Of a stretch of 39,957 nucleotides of DNA, positions 39,957 through 39,957 are shown piece by piece (position 1 is the stretch's first letter; each line of letters starts with the position of its first letter). This stretch comes from JBBFMJ01 sp037441225. GTDB lineage: Bacteria; Acidobacteriota; Thermoanaerobaculia; UBA2201. The stretch is from the NCBI GenBank assembly GCA_037441225.1, contig JBBISU010000023.1, positions 1 to 39,957 on the forward strand, given 5' to 3'. The translations under genes and the position numbers were made by a program. A model generated the notes under the pieces. It made no database searches, had not been told where the DNA came from, and saw nothing but the letters and a program-made list of their open reading frames with translations.

Positions 39957-39957
39957 G

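Overview
This is an AT-rich, gene-dense bacterial window with short intergenic gaps and many 1-50 bp gene overlaps. Lipopolysaccharide heptose genes (split RfaE1/RfaE2, a GT9 heptosyltransferase), type IV pilus genes and lipoprotein-like signals suggest a double-membraned cell. Pyruvate:ferredoxin oxidoreductase, a B12-dependent acyl-CoA mutase, peptide/amino-acid transporters (OPT, NSS) and CstA suggest an anaerobe living on peptides and organic acids. The style resembles uncultured thermophilic candidate phyla, but the phylum cannot be fixed from this window. UGA is an ordinary stop in several genes, so the standard bacterial code applies.

Layout. Positions 1-4.3 kb (minus) hold a CYTH protein and nifJ. 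Positions 4.4-16.1 kb are a long minus-strand run read from OPT through a GT-C/TPR protein, tyrS, a bactofilin-like protein, an NSS symporter, a V4R-like protein, ribD, ribE and an unknown protein to a HemW-like enzyme. Positions 16.1-16.9 kb are a gene-free stretch with a 12-bp palindrome, an imperfect inverted repeat and a GC-richer patch. Positions 16.9-21.7 kb (plus) hold a DUF4388-TM-SPOR protein, a zinc-ribbon protein, a CCA-adding-type nucleotidyltransferase and sppA. Positions 22.0-24.2 kb hold a small protein, an acyl-CoA mutase large subunit and a truncated DUF3782-like protein. Positions 24.2-24.6 kb are a tRNA-Arg cluster broken by a 100-N gap. Positions 24.6-28.9 kb hold a TPR-thioredoxin protein, three heptose genes and a DUF3108 protein. 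Positions 28.9-36.4 kb hold pilB-pilT-pilC-pilS-pilR and a DUF192 lipoprotein. The right end has an orphan Mrr_N winged-helix protein, a membrane protein and cstA.

The most notable observation is at 25620-25622. An in-frame TGA sits exactly where the first cysteine of a thioredoxin CxxC motif belongs (U-G-A-C). A 6-bp GC-rich hairpin starts 10 nt after it, with its apical loop 16 nt downstream and G as the second loop base, built from codons otherwise avoided in the gene. This fits a selenocysteine codon with a bacterial SECIS element in a TPR-thioredoxin fusion protein.

Other points: the mutase carries the Phe/Gln pair of isobutyryl-CoA mutases instead of the Tyr/Arg pair of methylmalonyl-CoA mutases, with the family's 118-residue spacing. 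At least six genes have a sigma70-type -10 box ending only 6-8 nt before the start codon, suggesting leaderless mRNAs beside Shine-Dalgarno-led ones. The N gap is flanked by an identical 55-nt sequence and is probably an unresolved tRNA repeat of unknown true size.
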